Shown here: positions 24,964-36,559 of the stretch, one piece after another
How positions within the stretch are numbered: position 1 is the first letter of the stretch
Layout: each line of letters opens with the position of its first letter
From: Cristatella mucedo
Lineage: Eukaryota; Bryozoa; Phylactolaemata; Cristatellidae
Direction of reading: 5' to 3'
Length of the DNA stretch: 64,000 bases
NCBI GenBank assembly: GCA_009760855.2
Contig: WPIO01000001.1
Location: 20,674,501 to 20,738,500 of the forward strand
Notes under the pieces: model-generated
Seen by the model: only the letters and a program-made list of their open reading frames with translations
The model's database searches: none
What the model was told of the DNA's origin: nothing
Position numbers and translations under genes: made by a program

Positions 24964-25214
24964 GTTCAATGTGTTTTGAGTTTCCTGTTCGAAGATCGTC
25001 GCTCATTTTGCAACTGGTATTCTTCAGCTGCTGGAGTGTACGTGATTAATTTTTCTACTTGTTAGAGAGAGAGCGAGAGAGCGAGGAAGAGATGGAGGGA
25101 GAGGGGGGAAGGAGGGAAGGAGGGAGTGGGGGAGAGAGAGGGAATAATCGACATTCATTATGCACCACACTACAGTGCCGTTGGGGCCTTTGCGACCGCA
25201 TCAGTCTTTTGAAG

Positions 25215-25585
25215 TCTACCGGAACTTAGCCCAGTGATCAGGTGATACCGCATTAAGTCCGGGGTCGCGAGATCGAACTCCCCCGCAGGTGGTTCTCCAT
25301 TGCCTGCTGTTCTAGCACACAAGGAAGGCTGTTGCTCGGTTACCTGTTTTCTCCTCCCACCCCAAGGATGAGAAGGAGCTAATGCTTAATGACCAACAAT
25401 TTGTTTCGAGCAGCTGCGGCTCTTCATTCGTGACTAGTTGCTGCATCGTGTGCATGTGCCTGTTTACACTGTACCTGCTGCTTGCGAATTTTACCTACAA
25501 TCTTTTGGTAATGCTTTCTATACAGCATCTACAAAGTGCATAGAAAGAGATTTAGTTCCCCTCTGGTGCCATACAAATGTATTAT
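25215..25585 (+). mobile_element. Long tRNA-headed SINE with LINE-like tail
   Basis: Head with A-box-like ttagcccagtgatcaggtg and B-box-like gcgagatcgaactccc. Then about 170 bp of body, then LINE-like 3' UTR and tail ('gtgcatagaaagagatttag..', attattata). The body differs from family 1, so it is either a distinct SINE family or a chimera of a tRNA head with a longer LINE 3' end. A similar arrangement occurs at 43.29-43.61 kb. Confidence 0.5.
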
Positions 25586-25770
25586 TATAAATGGAAGCCA
25601 CGAAGGAAGTTCAACGAAAACTCTACCTATATCTTATTTTTAGTACAGAATGGTTGCATATGTAGTCCTTTGAAGACTTCTGAGCTACAGGTTATAATAG
25701 CTTGAGATCTTCGAGGGACTATTAGCTTCAACGATCTTGAAGAGCTTCAAAGGACTACCAATCTACCCCT

Positions 25771-26372
25771 TTATAAAGCTATGTTTGAAATACACAAGTG
25801 CCACTTTTGTGCCGTCATTTCCCTCAGGCTGAGCGTGACCTTGCCGAATGACGAAACGGCCGCTGGCTCTGCGGTGAGCTGGGCCCACACCTCGGCGCTG
25901 CCGCACACCGAGTCGCTCACATGCGGTTGTATGAACGGTGTTCGGTAGGCTGACTTCACGCCTAGTGCGCCTGGCGCAGATCTTTGCACGGGTACCATAA
26001 TAAATAGATATATAATTCATTTGTATAGCGCCCCAAAAGAACCTAATCTCTATTCAGGCGCTTCACATATGCCTCGGGGCTTGAGCCTGCGACCTCAGAC
26101 AGACCTTGGTCGGGGCGAGCACCTTAACCGCTGGACCATACCATAACCCTAGCGCTCCCACGACTCACGAAAGGCAGCACCGGAACCAACGTTCGCCCCT
26201 AGGCCGGAAGTCAGACGATGATAATACGGTCTGCTGCTTTGTCAGGACGTCCTCGGCATAGTCGAATGGAGCGGCAAAGTCAATAATGACGCCCACTGCT
26301 CCATCGCTGACAATTTGGTCAGACCGCAGCCGGCTACCACTTACCGCCGCTCATCGGTCGATCGTCATCCAT
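25771..26372 (-). CDS. Candidate two-exon gene, unrecognised
   Basis: Exon 1, 26372-26345, is ATG plus nine codons (MDDDRPMSG) ending at a strong donor GCG|GTAAGT, phase 1. Exon 2, 25970-25771, follows an acceptor gcgccag and continues in phase for 65 codons (KSAYRTPFIQPHVSDSV, then GSAEVWAQLTAEPAA) to a TAA. The predicted product is 75 residues. Both exons are GC-rich against AT-rich surroundings. The 374-bp intron carries a SINE. Two more minus-strand frames are open in exon 2, and a second GTGAGT donor at about 26167 ends another open stretch (SDGAVGVIIDFAAPFDYAED), so the model may be incomplete or a pseudogene. Confidence 0.3.
26003..26152 (-). mobile_element. tRNA-derived SINE (family 1) in candidate intron
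   Basis: Reversed: tail tatagcgccccaaaagaacc, B box ggggcttgagcctgcgacct, A box caccttaaccgctggacc. Complete and fairly well preserved. Confidence 0.85.
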
Positions 26373-26399
26373 CGTGCGCAGGTTCACATTGAGGCCTTT

Positions 26400-27530
26400 A
26401 CGATATACTGAAAATACTACTGCTGTTCAGAAACGGCTGCGCCTGCCTTCGGTTAGCAATGGGCATGCATGCATAGCTACTCAGTGGCGATTGGCTACCC
26501 AGCGCTGATGAGTATATTTTCTGAAATTATCTATGCTCTTTTTTACAGGTCAGTCATTAAATATAATTCTGAAATACGCATTAATTTTTTATCCTGTACA
26601 AATTTTGTGAAATTAATTAAGAACTCCAGGTTTGCCAATCAGCTTGCGAGCTTACCCGCTGGATCAGCTGGCACTCAGGCCCGCATTCCCAAGCCTTGTT
26701 GAATTTTTCTATTTTTCACGGGTGCAAGCTATCTTCCATAGAAAATCTGTGGTTTCCGCCCACATTTTCGGAAGCACGATTTATTCACGTCAATGCTTCG
26801 GGAACGAAAGAGAGCAATGCGAGCAGAATATATGGTTATGTATAGCATACAACAACGAAAGAAACAAGCAACAGAGGAAGCCATTTAGCGCCTTTCGAAA
26901 CTCAATTGAAGAGTTTCATACAACAAACCGTGCTACTGGAATAGTCCGAAGAGGCCCGAAATCGTCGTGCCGTCAGACCTCAGCGAGTGCCTCACTTCTG
27001 ATGAAGAAACTGCAATTTGCGAGCCCATTACGGCCTAGGTTGTGCGTTCCAGTCATTTTTACCAGACAGTAGGACAAAGTTAGCAGCTGGGACTGCGAAC
27101 ACTCAGGTAACACATTACTGGAATTCCACGGTATTTTTACCGGCAAGCGGTAGTTAACCTGCATATGCATATAAATAAACAAATTTCGAATAGTATGTTA
27201 CAGATTACCATCACAGAAACCATTCAATACCAGGTTCGCATCGATTAACACATACAATAGACTTAAATTGGGATGAGTTGATTATTCATTGAATATATAG
27301 ATGTAAAGTGTAAATGTTCTCACACAGTCCGAAAACCAAGTTTGACCTTTGGGATATACCTAAATAACTCCGGTGGCGTTTTTCATAGATAAAGCGGCAA
27401 GATAAGCTGGGAAGTGAATTACCTTTTTCAATCTGAAGATGAGTAAATTAAATGTTTGGGTGCTAGAAATTAGCAGCTTTGCTAGAATGAAACTTGAGAT
27501 CGGCGGGAACGAAGAATTCGGATACTCAGG
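26400..27530. other. No supported gene
   Basis: A 146-codon plus-strand frame (26632-27072) has no motif, no convincing splice sites and mixed composition; I treat it as chance. No known repeat seen. Confidence 0.35.
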
Positions 27531-27536
27531 GGCGGA

Positions 27537-27676
27537 GCTAGGGCCAGGGAGAAGGGGGCAATTGCCTCCCCCTACGGACTGAGGGAAGTATCTGTAACCT
27601 GGGGCAAATTTCCTCATGCCAAAGGGGCAGGAGCGGTCTACCTTGCCCCCAACCTAAAAACCCTGGCTCTGCCCTG
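27537..27676. mobile_element. Possible MITE with imperfect inverted ends
   Basis: Left end caggggcggagctaggg resembles the reverse complement of the right end (cagggcagagccaggg). Interior is G/C-homopolymer-rich. No target-site duplication is visible, so the call is weak. Confidence 0.25.
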
Positions 27677-27974
27677 CCAGCACCAATCGTTGAGTTCAAT
27701 TTCCGAGCAGGGGTTTATACCATGCCTGCAAACAGTGAAATGTCACACGGAAAACTCGAAAGTGCCCACTTCGCTGCAGCCAACACAAAAGGCTAGACAC
27801 ACATGAATTCATTCATTCGTGCAAACATGCATACATGCATACAGCCAATCATAAATTTAGGTAATCGACTCATTCTCCTCGAAAAAATTATAGAAATATG
27901 CTACATAGTAATTATAAGATCATGATCGTGAAAATTAATGTAGAATCTTAAAATTGGAAAAGAAGACATCTGAG

Positions 27975-28235
27975 TCATGCTGAGGGCAGCAAGACGATTT
28001 GGTTGGTATACCGTGCCCAAGGTACTGCCAAGTATATTAGATTAGATGTAATGCATTTGGTGCAGATATTGTCAGAAACTTTGTATCTGTGCTCAGCTAG
28101 CTCAATCGTGACTCGTGGAAGGGAATCGCTGTGGAGGCACAGACTTGGGTAGCTATTAAGTGATTGTAGCATCTCCAAGGCTCTGTGCTGCCGAGCTATG
28201 GCTTCGATTAAGACTTCCCCTCTAGGGAAGATCAT
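27975..28235 (-). CDS. Unrecognised open frame
   Basis: An ATG at 28235 opens 86 codons with protein-like content (GEVLIEAIARQHRALEMLQS, then DSLPRVTIELAEHRYKVS). No splice or motif support and no recognised family. The last 20 or so codons look non-coding (hydrophobic, AT-rich), so an exon end may lie inside. Confidence 0.2.
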   Translation of the reverse strand: MIFPRGEVLIEAIARQHRALEMLQSLNSYPSLCLHSDSLPRVTIELAEHRYKVSDNICTKCITSNLIYLAVPWARYTNQIVLLPSA

Positions 28236-29141
28236 TCAATCGCATGACATCCACTCTGCAATTCCGGTCTCTAAGAGATTTGTTCTTGTAGGTCATACAA
28301 TCTATTGAAGCTAACTAATGAAAGACAAGAACTTCTGTACACAGATCGGCTAAGCATGGCAACCAAGGTCTGACTTTTGACCATATTCCAAAGGTGTATC
28401 TACTAGCACCTTTGGAATTCGCCTGAAACCCAGCACAATATTTTTTACTGATCTCAGTCTCAAGCATTTTTATTGAAAGCAAGCCCGATTCCAACCCTCT
28501 CTAAGGCTTTATAAAATCGTACCACTATCAGAAGAAACTTGGAGAAATCTCTAATGGAACGTCAGATCCACATGCCCGTTACATCAAACGTAACTCCAGT
28601 ACCCCCCCCCCACTATAGTGCTGCCTTGATAATGCTGTCCTCACAATAGTGCTGGGTTGAATGCTGGCCCACTCTGCTGACCTGTTATTTTGCCGGGTAA
28701 AGGTCTTACTGCCCAAGCAGTATTATTTTTGGAGCTGCCAGTGTCAGCTTATGGGGATGGAGGCAGTTGCTTGTTCTTGGCAGTTCTTGGGCAGTACTCA
28801 GCATTGTTTCGTTGTACTCCCAGAAATATCTCTAGATGTGACCTATCAAGACCTCGAAGGTTTCCGCGCGACTGAATAACATTGTTCTTGTACTTGAGCT
28901 AACCGGCGTTGCTAACTCCTGGAAAAAGCAAACAGTTCATCGTCTCCTCACTAGGTACTCCACTTTCGTTATCTGTCTTGCAATTGTACTGCCTTTCTCT
29001 CATTCTATCTAACCCACTCGGAGCTATCATAGCTGAAGTCAGTTTCACTATCTCCTCGGGGTCGTTTATTTGAGCATCCAGCCGACGTGAATACCATACA
29101 TCTCTCGGAAGCTGAAGCATCCAAAGGCCTGCAGGACAGCG

Positions 29142-29201
29142 ATGCCTAGCCAGGCCAAGGAGGCCGACAGCCTCACTGACGAGGACGAGGCAGGCTCTGA
29201 G
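29142..29201 (+). CDS. Candidate acidic first exon
   Basis: ATG at 29142 followed by 20 codons (MPSQAKEADSLTDEDEAGSE) ending at a good donor GAG|GTGAGT, phase 0. The minus strand is open for about 109 codons across the same bases (29226-28899, with RRLDAQINDPEEIVKL), so the strand is uncertain. The next plus exon could not be matched in phase. Confidence 0.25.
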
Positions 29202-29318
29202 GTGAGTATTAACCCACCCTTGTCAGGCTCACGTATTAGCCATTAAGCTACACATACTGAAGGATAGTGATTCTGGTCTGCCCTTTCCTCGGGTTCGCCA
29301 GCAGTAGGAACTGCAGCA

Positions 29319-29519
29319 ATGACAGATCGGAGGACCAGCTGTGTGCCTCTGTATGCAGAACTACATGACCAGATCCGCGGGCAGTACAAGCTACCTGCCA
29401 TCCAGAGTTTCATCAAGTGCGAGCATTCAAGTTACGTGACAAGCCGGTGGCTGCTCACGGAGTTACTTGCCGAGCTCACTGAGGAGCTGCTAGGAGGCTT
29501 TGTGCTATCGGAAAATTAG
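29319..29519 (+). CDS. Unrecognised open frame, possibly terminal exon
   Basis: A 66-codon frame (AELHDQIRGQYKLPAIQSF, then SRWLLTELLAELTEELLGG) ends at TAG. Several AG acceptors lie just upstream (gccagcag, actgcag). Phase does not fit the exon ending at 29201. No known family. Confidence 0.2.
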   Translation: MTDRRTSCVPLYAELHDQIRGQYKLPAIQSFIKCEHSSYVTSRWLLTELLAELTEELLGGFVLSEN

Positions 29520-29734
29520 GTCATCTAACCGTCCACAGTCATGGGCTACTTACTACCAATTAAGCAGCATGGGTAAACAGGTTTGATGGATCTGACAGCC
29601 ATTGCCAAAGCATTGAGGACCTAATAAATAAGCAAGAAAAACAGGAGTTCAGAGCAGCAGAGATCTGAAATGTCCACAAGACTTGCCCCTGCGACTGCTT
29701 GCTGCCTGTGGTAAATGCTGCATGGTGAGGACTG

Positions 29735-31065
29735 CAAGCACATAATAATTATAATACACTACATACCAGTATAGCGCCCCCAGATAACTCAATCTCTTTT
29801 TAGGCGCTTTACTATTGCTGCAAAGGAAGCACGATCGAATGGCTAGTGGTAGCATGCTCAATTAACGACAAGAATAACATGTTTGGGGTGACATGCACAG
29901 GGTCAGCATGCAAGTATGGTTAGTGGCAGCATGCAACGTGTCAGCACACATAAGCACATTAAGGGCAAATCCTAGGTACCCACTAAATGCTGACAATATT
30001 AGGTGCGTTTTTAGTTTCTTTTTAAATGCTGTCAAGTCGGGAAATGTCGTGACGAAAGTCGGGAGTGAGTTCTAGGGTTTGGCAGCATACGAACTAAAGG
30101 CACAATCTCCAAAGGGTTTGAGGTTTGTACGAGGTATTGGTAAACTGTTGGATTCCGAAAAGCAGATGGTACGATGCTTGGACTGGTGGGGGAGTAAATC
30201 TGATAGATGGGCTGGAGACAAAGGATGAAGGGACCCTAAAAGTGAGTGACAAAATCTTAAAGTCGGTGCATTTCTTGACTGGTAGCCAGTGCAGGTCAGC
30301 TGGAAGTGGTGTGAAGTGACAACTGCCACGCTCACGACAGACAAGCCTAGCTGCAGAGTTTTGCACCAGCTGTGTGACCCTGATTGCACAGGCCGGTAGA
30401 CGAGCAAGCAGTGTGTTACAGAAGCCAAGACGGGATGTTAAAAATGCAGGAACGAATTTATATGTGTATCTCTTTCTAAACAAGCCCGAATGTTAGCAAT
30501 GTTGTGTAGCTAGAAGTAGACAGACTTGACGGTGGTGTGAGCTGATGTGGTCGTCTAATGAAGGGTCCTTTTGGAACATGACACCTAGATTTCGTGCAGA
30601 TTCAGCAGGAGATATGCCAATTTCTGAATCACAACTGGTTCGCTCATAACTAGTAAGCTGGTTTTATCATTAAGCGCCTAGAGAGAGATTAAGTTCTCTG
30701 AGGGCGCTTTATCAAGTGAATTATTATTATTATCATAATTCAATTTAAGTAAGGTTGCTGCTGTCCGTGTGCTGATGTCATCAATACATGCAGCAAGAGA
30801 GTTGAGAGAAGTCGATGTGCTCGTGGGCTGGGCGGAATCAAAGCAAAATTATAGCTGTGTGATCTGCATAGAAGTGAAAACCTAGATTGTGCCTGGCAAT
30901 CACATCGGCTAGAGGGATGTTAAAAACCGTGAAAAAACCGGACCAACCACAAATCCCTGAGGTACCCCATATTTCAGAGGTTCCTCGACTGATCTCTGTC
31001 CATTCACATCAATACTCTACTCTGGAGTCTCTCACTGAGATAGGACCTGAACTATTGCGATGCAG
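29735..31065 (-). mobile_element. L2/CR1-type LINE, RT to tail
   Basis: Reversed copy: tail and stem-loop at 29750-29815, 3' UTR, then coding remnants (FPADLHWLPVKK and similar, LTSRLGFCNTLLARLPACAIR) and the region matching the VPQG motif at about 30960, ending near 31065. Many frame breaks. Interrupted at 30672-30735 by an opposite-strand LINE tail. Confidence 0.85.
30672..30735 (+). mobile_element. Tail-only LINE or SINE insertion nested in a LINE copy
   Basis: gcgcctagagagagattaag, then ttctctgagggcgctttatcaagtg and attattattattat lie in plus orientation inside the minus-strand LINE, between its 'actggttcgctcataactag' region and the continuing RT sequence. Only about 65 bp of the 3' end was inserted. 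Confidence 0.8.
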
Positions 31066-31099
31066 TGCCACATGTCGGGCATTAAGGACACAAAGGCGA

Positions 31100-32830
31100 A
31101 GGTCAGAATCGCAGCTTGTACACCAGTAACGTGGGCAAGTCTGCAGGCGTCGGACTGGCTTGTATTAGAAGAGCAGCCTAATTTCCACTGCAGAAGGATG
31201 CTTTCGAAGAGCATGAGATTAAAGGGTCAGAGGTCAGAGGAGATGTGGTCAACCAGCACCGGATATGCCATCATGATGCCGGCAGTTACAATGTCGTTTT
31301 GCTTCCTACATGTAGTGCACCTGGATGTGCTTGAGGACGCCATGCTTTATATCTTACAGTATATAAAGGGTGTATTCAGAAGTGTGAAGATGGGCGTTCA
31401 GCGGAAATTTGCCACTTGTGCACATGCTCAGATGCCTTCTTCTATAAAAGTGTTCAGCTGAAAGTCACTTTACTAAAGGCAATTACATGCTAACCTAGTA
31501 ATGGAGATTGTGCATACATAATCTCACTCACATACTCACCCAACCACGCACACCCACCCACCTTCATAAACCCACAGGTACAAACACTGTGACAGCTGCC
31601 TGAACGTATGGCTCAGTTCCTGCTGTTGTTTTTTATTCTTGAGCATCCACTGCAGCTGCAAATCCAATCTAACAGCAAGATGTGGGTGGGGTGGTCGTTG
31701 TAATGTAATTTGCTCCTTGATGGGCTGCCCAAGAATACCAAAGGCCTCTGCAGGGTCAGTTAGAACCGAAGATCACGTTTGCAGCTGGGCTCGGCATCGC
31801 ACCGGCTCCAGCCTGTCTAGGGAATATTGTCGGCCAGGAGGGCAATTAATCTAGCCCTCCTCAGTGGGCAGTTTGTGGTCAGGCTAGCGGAGCACGATGG
31901 ACGAGCAGGTGCTGTCTCCTGGTTCAGGCGTGAGGCTGGACCTGCAGGTAGTGGCCGGCGAAGAGGCTAGTAGAAGCCGGTGAAGAGGCAGGTTCGACTG
32001 GACTAGGACGCACAGCCAGAGCCTTACTGGTGCGAGCGATTGGAGCTTCTGTGAATGCATGACTCGCTGAAAAATCATTTTGCTGTTTGAATTGGAAATC
32101 TCACAACCTGGTTATCAAACTAAATACGTTCGAGCCGGCCCCCTCTCGAAAAGGGGGTGGATCGGTACCAACTTCGTTGAACCGAGAATTCAGCACAAAA
32201 TACTCAAAGCCTCCTGAAAATATAGCACGGGTCATCGTTCCCTTCCAATGCTAGTTTGGAACAGAGCTACAGGGCAACTTGGCACCTCAGATCTTAAGGC
32301 CAAACAGACTAGCACTTTTTCAGTTAGATCACTAGGGTGGGAGCTAGATTATTCACCTATAAGGAAGACTGGTGTCCTCTTGGTTTTTTTTGCCAGGCCA
32401 TTCTTAGGGCAGGGATAGCTTCCCACAAACCTTCAGCCCCAGATTTGCAAAATCCCTCCCGAATAACGTGCTGGTCTCGAGGACTTGGCTGTGTGCGATT
32501 AGTGGCTGGCACGAAAACCAAAAACATAAGTGGAGGTATATTCGCTATGCCATTCGACAAACACATTAGGAAACAAAACAAAACTTATGCAAACCTAATC
32601 ATACGAGAATTATATGTCACATGCAAAAACATGTTCGCATATCAATGACCTGATTACAAGATCTTTTGAATTGGCGAATTGGTTGTGACTATTTCGGTCC
32701 TATGACCGGTATTCGTTGTGCCAACTCTGGGCTGTGAATTTCGGCAGCTGCGGCCAGAATCTTAGTCAAAGACAGCTTAAATAATGTAGCTAGAATTGGA
32801 TTTGCCCTGCAAAACTTGCGGAGGACACCT
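31100..32830. other. No clear gene; cysteine-dense frame near 31.36-31.49 kb
   Basis: A plus-strand frame after the acceptor-like ctttatatcttacag (31361) reads GCIQKCEDGRSAEICHLCTC with six cysteines in about 20 residues, then stops. A different 133-codon frame overlaps it. Neither has enough support for a gene call. The rest to 32.83 kb shows nothing recognisable. Confidence 0.25.
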
Positions 32831-32842
32831 CAATGGCAATCG

Positions 32843-32845
<3 letters not shown>

Positions 32846-32879
<34 letters not shown>
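32846..32879. repeat. (TA)n microsatellite
   Basis: Short TA tract directly abutting the tail of the SINE to its right, so it may have grown from the SINE's own 3' end. Confidence 0.9.
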
Positions 32880-33027
32880 CTTATTTGTATGGCGCTCAAA
32901 GAGAACTTAATCTCTTTTCCGGCACTTCACATGTGCCACAGGGCTCGAGCCCACAACATCGGGCATCAAATACATACACCTTCATCTCGGTCGAAGCTGC
33001 GCCTGTCACTGGGCCAAACCAGATCGA
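32874..33027 (-). mobile_element. tRNA-derived SINE (family 1)
   Basis: Reversed: 'tggcgctcaaagagaactta..ccggcacttcacatg', B box agggctcgagcccacaacat, then a diverged A-box end (gcctgtcactgggccaaacc). Confidence 0.8.
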
Positions 33028-33220
33028 CAGAAGCTCTGCCAAAATGGCAGAGTACATCTCCATGGCAATCGGTAGCAGCTCTACAAAAAGCGGTCATATA
33101 TAAAACTTGGTCGTAGCTATCGAACAAGCACCGACTTAAGACTGTCTCTGACAAAGTTCTTAGCCATTCCAAGAAATCTCTCTTCGATGCTATGAGCAAG
33201 AAAACGTAGCTAACACTTAC

Positions 33221-33388
33221 AGCTTCTAAAAGACTAGCGTTGGTGCGAACTTGTCTCGCGACATTGCTTGGGTGCACGAATCTTCTGTTGGCTCTAGCAC
33301 ATTTTAGATGAGTTGGCTCCTCCTGTGGCTCATCTGACACTTCTTCCGCCTGCCAAAACTCCGAGTCCCCTTCACCTTCAATTACTTT
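33221..33388 (-). CDS. Candidate internal exon, unrecognised
   Basis: A minus-strand frame of about 55 codons with clearly protein-like content (GDSEFWQAEEVSDEPQEEP, then RRFVHPSNVARQVRTNASLL) ends at a strong donor GCT|GTAAGT at 33220, phase 0. The first half is acidic and the second basic. The acceptor is unclear; frames open right after a TGA near 33390, and possible AGs are not preceded by pyrimidines. The frame continues past the donor to 32966, into a SINE. No neighbouring exon identified. Confidence 0.35.
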
Positions 33389-33559
33389 TCAAGTGTTTCT
33401 CGACTTATAAACGACACTGCTAATTCTTAGATGGCGTTGACAGACTTTGCTCATTCATCCTCTGGGGAGAAGGAGGTCTCCGTAAACAGTTCGGAAAAGC
33501 TATCAAGTGGAAAAAGCACCCAGTCAAAATGGATGCACTGAGTTAGGTAATGAGCTGCA

Positions 33560-34480
33560 TTCATTCACTGACCAGTTGAAAGATCAGGCCCCAGTCATGC
33601 TAAAATTTTTGTTTTGATATCAGCTGTAGGCCAACTGGTAAGCTTTAGGAGGATCGAGTAATAACCTTATTTACAGCGAACTTTGATAGTCCAGGTGTTT
33701 GAATGGACTTGGATTTGCCTGGAGCTGGAGATCGTAAAATAGCAGCTAGGGTACTTAGTAGCAGGCTGCCGCTTGCTTCTTACCTTTCTATCACTTTATT
33801 CTGTTTATAGCTGCACACACTTTCTTAGGAAAGCTAATCAAGGAACAAGCGAATGTCGCATCAAGTTCAATACTAAATTTAATTGGTGTCCAACCGAATC
33901 ATTCAGTAGAGTAATTCCAGTATTTATAGATACATTGACCCAAACAATATATATTCAAACTGAATTTCCTTTTTTTAGCTACACTCGGAGCTGACATTGG
34001 CAGTGCACGACTAAGTTGCTTTGCAATGAAAATTCGCACTTAGCGAGAAGGAGTGATCTGTCTATTTACAGATCTTGCTAAGCATGCGGCAAGCTTAGGG
34101 TCATATGGTGAGACCAATGGCCACAGGGGGCCTAATTAAATTGAGAACCGCTCACAAGTCGGCTAACGACACGACCCTGAGTCTTTAAGCAGGAGTATTG
34201 TAAATGGTAGAACTCTGTCCTGTTCAATCTGGACCGAACCGCCATTACTTGTCTGCAGCATCCCTCGGCTGCATCCCTTAAGGAAGTCGCTTCCCAGGCA
34301 TATCCATAGCAGCAGCATATGGTAACCCACGCTCTGTCCTGGTTGCTACCAAAACTTGACTACAAGTAGCGCTGGCTTCCTCAGAGACAGTTCTGGCCAC
34401 GGCCATTTCTGCTGCCGTTGTAGCAAGATCAAGCCAGCCCTGCCGTAGCGACCACAGTGTTTTCTGCCCTATTTAATCTA
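33560..34480. other. No supported feature
   Basis: AT-rich DNA without recognisable repeats or motifs; a 73-codon plus frame at 33773 has no support. Confidence 0.4.
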
Positions 34481-34484
34481 GGTA

Positions 34485-34640
34485 AATCATGTCACCCCTA
34501 ACCATGTTATTCTTGTAGGTTGTCGAGCATGCTACCACTAACCATCCGATCATGTTTCCTTTGCAGCAAATGTAAAGCCCTAGAAAGATATTGAGTTCTG
34601 TGAGGGTGCTTTGTCAAATGTGTTATTATTTTTATTATTA
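34485..34640 (+). mobile_element. LINE family-1 3' end
   Basis: 3' UTR block gtcacccctaaccatgttat, cctttgcagcaaatgtaaag, degraded stem-loop (ccctagaaagatattgagtt) and a TTATT tail. 5'-truncated. Confidence 0.8.
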
Positions 34641-35169
34641 TACCTGGTGAAGGGAATCGTATTTTATGGTACCACTCTAGTAAAATGGCTGTGCGAAACA
34701 ACATATATTGGGCTCGCTTTGGTCTCTTTCTTAACAGTTGATCTTTCCGTACTAGCATACACAAAAAGATCTTAACTAGTGCAGGCTTTTGTTGCATATC
34801 TTCTACGGTAAATTTAAAGTGAATTTTGTGAGATCATAGTAAATTTGGCTTGCATTGAGCGAGATTTGGCGAATTCCGAGATAATTACGAGCCGCAATTA
34901 GCAACGGTAATTTACAATAAAGATGCTCGACAAGTAGTGTCATGAGCTGTGACAAACAAGCGGAGGGCCAGCGATTCTTCTCTGGACGACAACAATTTTT
35001 TTAAATTGCATATAATTGCCAGCTGTGACTCCCTCTTCTAGCTCTGGCCTACCTTTCTAAATTATCCAATCCCCAAATTTCCACTCACAGTGCTAGCTTA
35101 TCTTACTCTGATCGCTTAGCTGTGAATATAGCAACTTACAATTCTTTGGAGACCTTAGTTTAATGTCTG

Positions 35170-35880
35170 TGGTTAACCATAAGCCGTCTGGACGAGGGCG
35201 AGAAGTTCGCTTAGTCAGAGGTGCAAACTAGTCGAGCATGCCAGCTAGTGTCGTGTTGCATCTATCTACCAAGGATGACAGATCGGAAGGGGGGCTGAGC
35301 AGCAGAGGTGAGGCAGATATTCTTGCACGGACAGCATCGATGTCAAGGGTCTTGAGGTTTCGTGATTCGCGGGTGATTTTAGAGGAGAGGAGTAAGGCAC
35401 ACATCGTAGACTGGATGAGATCTGCATGTGGTCAGATAAGCAGGTTTTGGTAATAATTCATTATGACAAAGTGCAGTTGTATGAGAAAATTTGGTCGAGT
35501 GTGTGACCCTTGATGCGAGTAGGGCCATGCACATGAGCCACGAGAGACAATGAGTCAATGTACCAAATTCAGTGCTGAAGGCGTCAGATAAGTTATCCAA
35601 GTGAATGTTGAAATCATCCATAATGAGTAAGGATCGATTTCTTGCGCACAGAATCGAAATGAGATCAGAGGAATCTGAGTTAAAGGAGGATTCGGTACAT
35701 GGTAGGTGATAGACTACTGCCACCATCGGTAGCTTATTTTTGGGTAAAATCAAGACAGTACATTCGAAAAACTGCTTCAAGGTTATTGCAAATGGCTTGA
35801 AGTTGAATTTCGAGCACACGATATAGCAACTCCACCTCCAGTTTTGATTGATCTAGGGGTGCTTAAATCATTACAATTTA
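35170..35880 (-). mobile_element. LINE endonuclease-domain fragment
   Basis: Minus-strand frame 35819-35379 shows the apurinic-endonuclease block VAVVYHLPCTESSFNSDSSD followed by LLIMDDFNIHLDN, matching the GDFNIH motif of L2/CR1 LINEs with the Gly replaced by Asp. The downstream part (35380-35230) is the linker to the RT. Frame is largely open but lacks the N-terminal half and the RT. Confidence 0.75.
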
Positions 35881-36559
35881 AGTTGCTGTATGATTCTGTG
35901 TTAAGTTCAAAGACTTAGTTGAGTCTTAACCACTTTCAGATGCAGTTACGAGCTTTGAATTATAATTTCGTAATTACACTCACTGGCTAGCTAAAAAGCT
36001 CATCTCCCAGCACCACCCGTGCGTTGTTTCCCAAGAGCAGACTGCGAGTGGCTAGCAGCTAAGTTTGGGTCTGACATTTGCAGATCGTCTGAGTGCAAAT
36101 GCTACTCTTCAAACCCAGCCCGAAAAAAATAGTTCACGACGTCACGAGCTACCGATAGACAGCGAAGTGCGGCGGCACGACTCAAGCTACCAAATATAGG
36201 CAGGCAGAGCGCCCTGACCCAGCCCGTTGGCTCTCTAGGATCTAGACTAGTTCGGAGTAGGAAACCAGCTGTTGCCGAGCGCCTTCGGTTGCCCTTAATC
36301 CAGGCGCAGCTCGTGAGATGCTGCCGCGGCATTTTTGAGAGCTCATTGCCACGTAAGCGCTCTAGCCAGTCAGCACTCTGAAATGCCGCGCAGGTCGGCC
36401 GTACTACTCTCTGACTGCATGGGACGACCCACTCACCGGCCGGCCGCACGCAGACTGCATTCATTTCTGCTGCCAATTGATTCTCACCCTAGTGCGAATT
36501 AGATTTGCCAGCTTAAGATACATACAGTTTAATTTTACGAAGTGCCGACGCATCAAAAG

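Noticed and set aside
31060-31461. 133-codon plus-strand gene next to the LINE copy
   Set aside because: Its start lies within LINE-derived sequence (tgcgatgcagtgccac), composition is unremarkable and no motif is visible.
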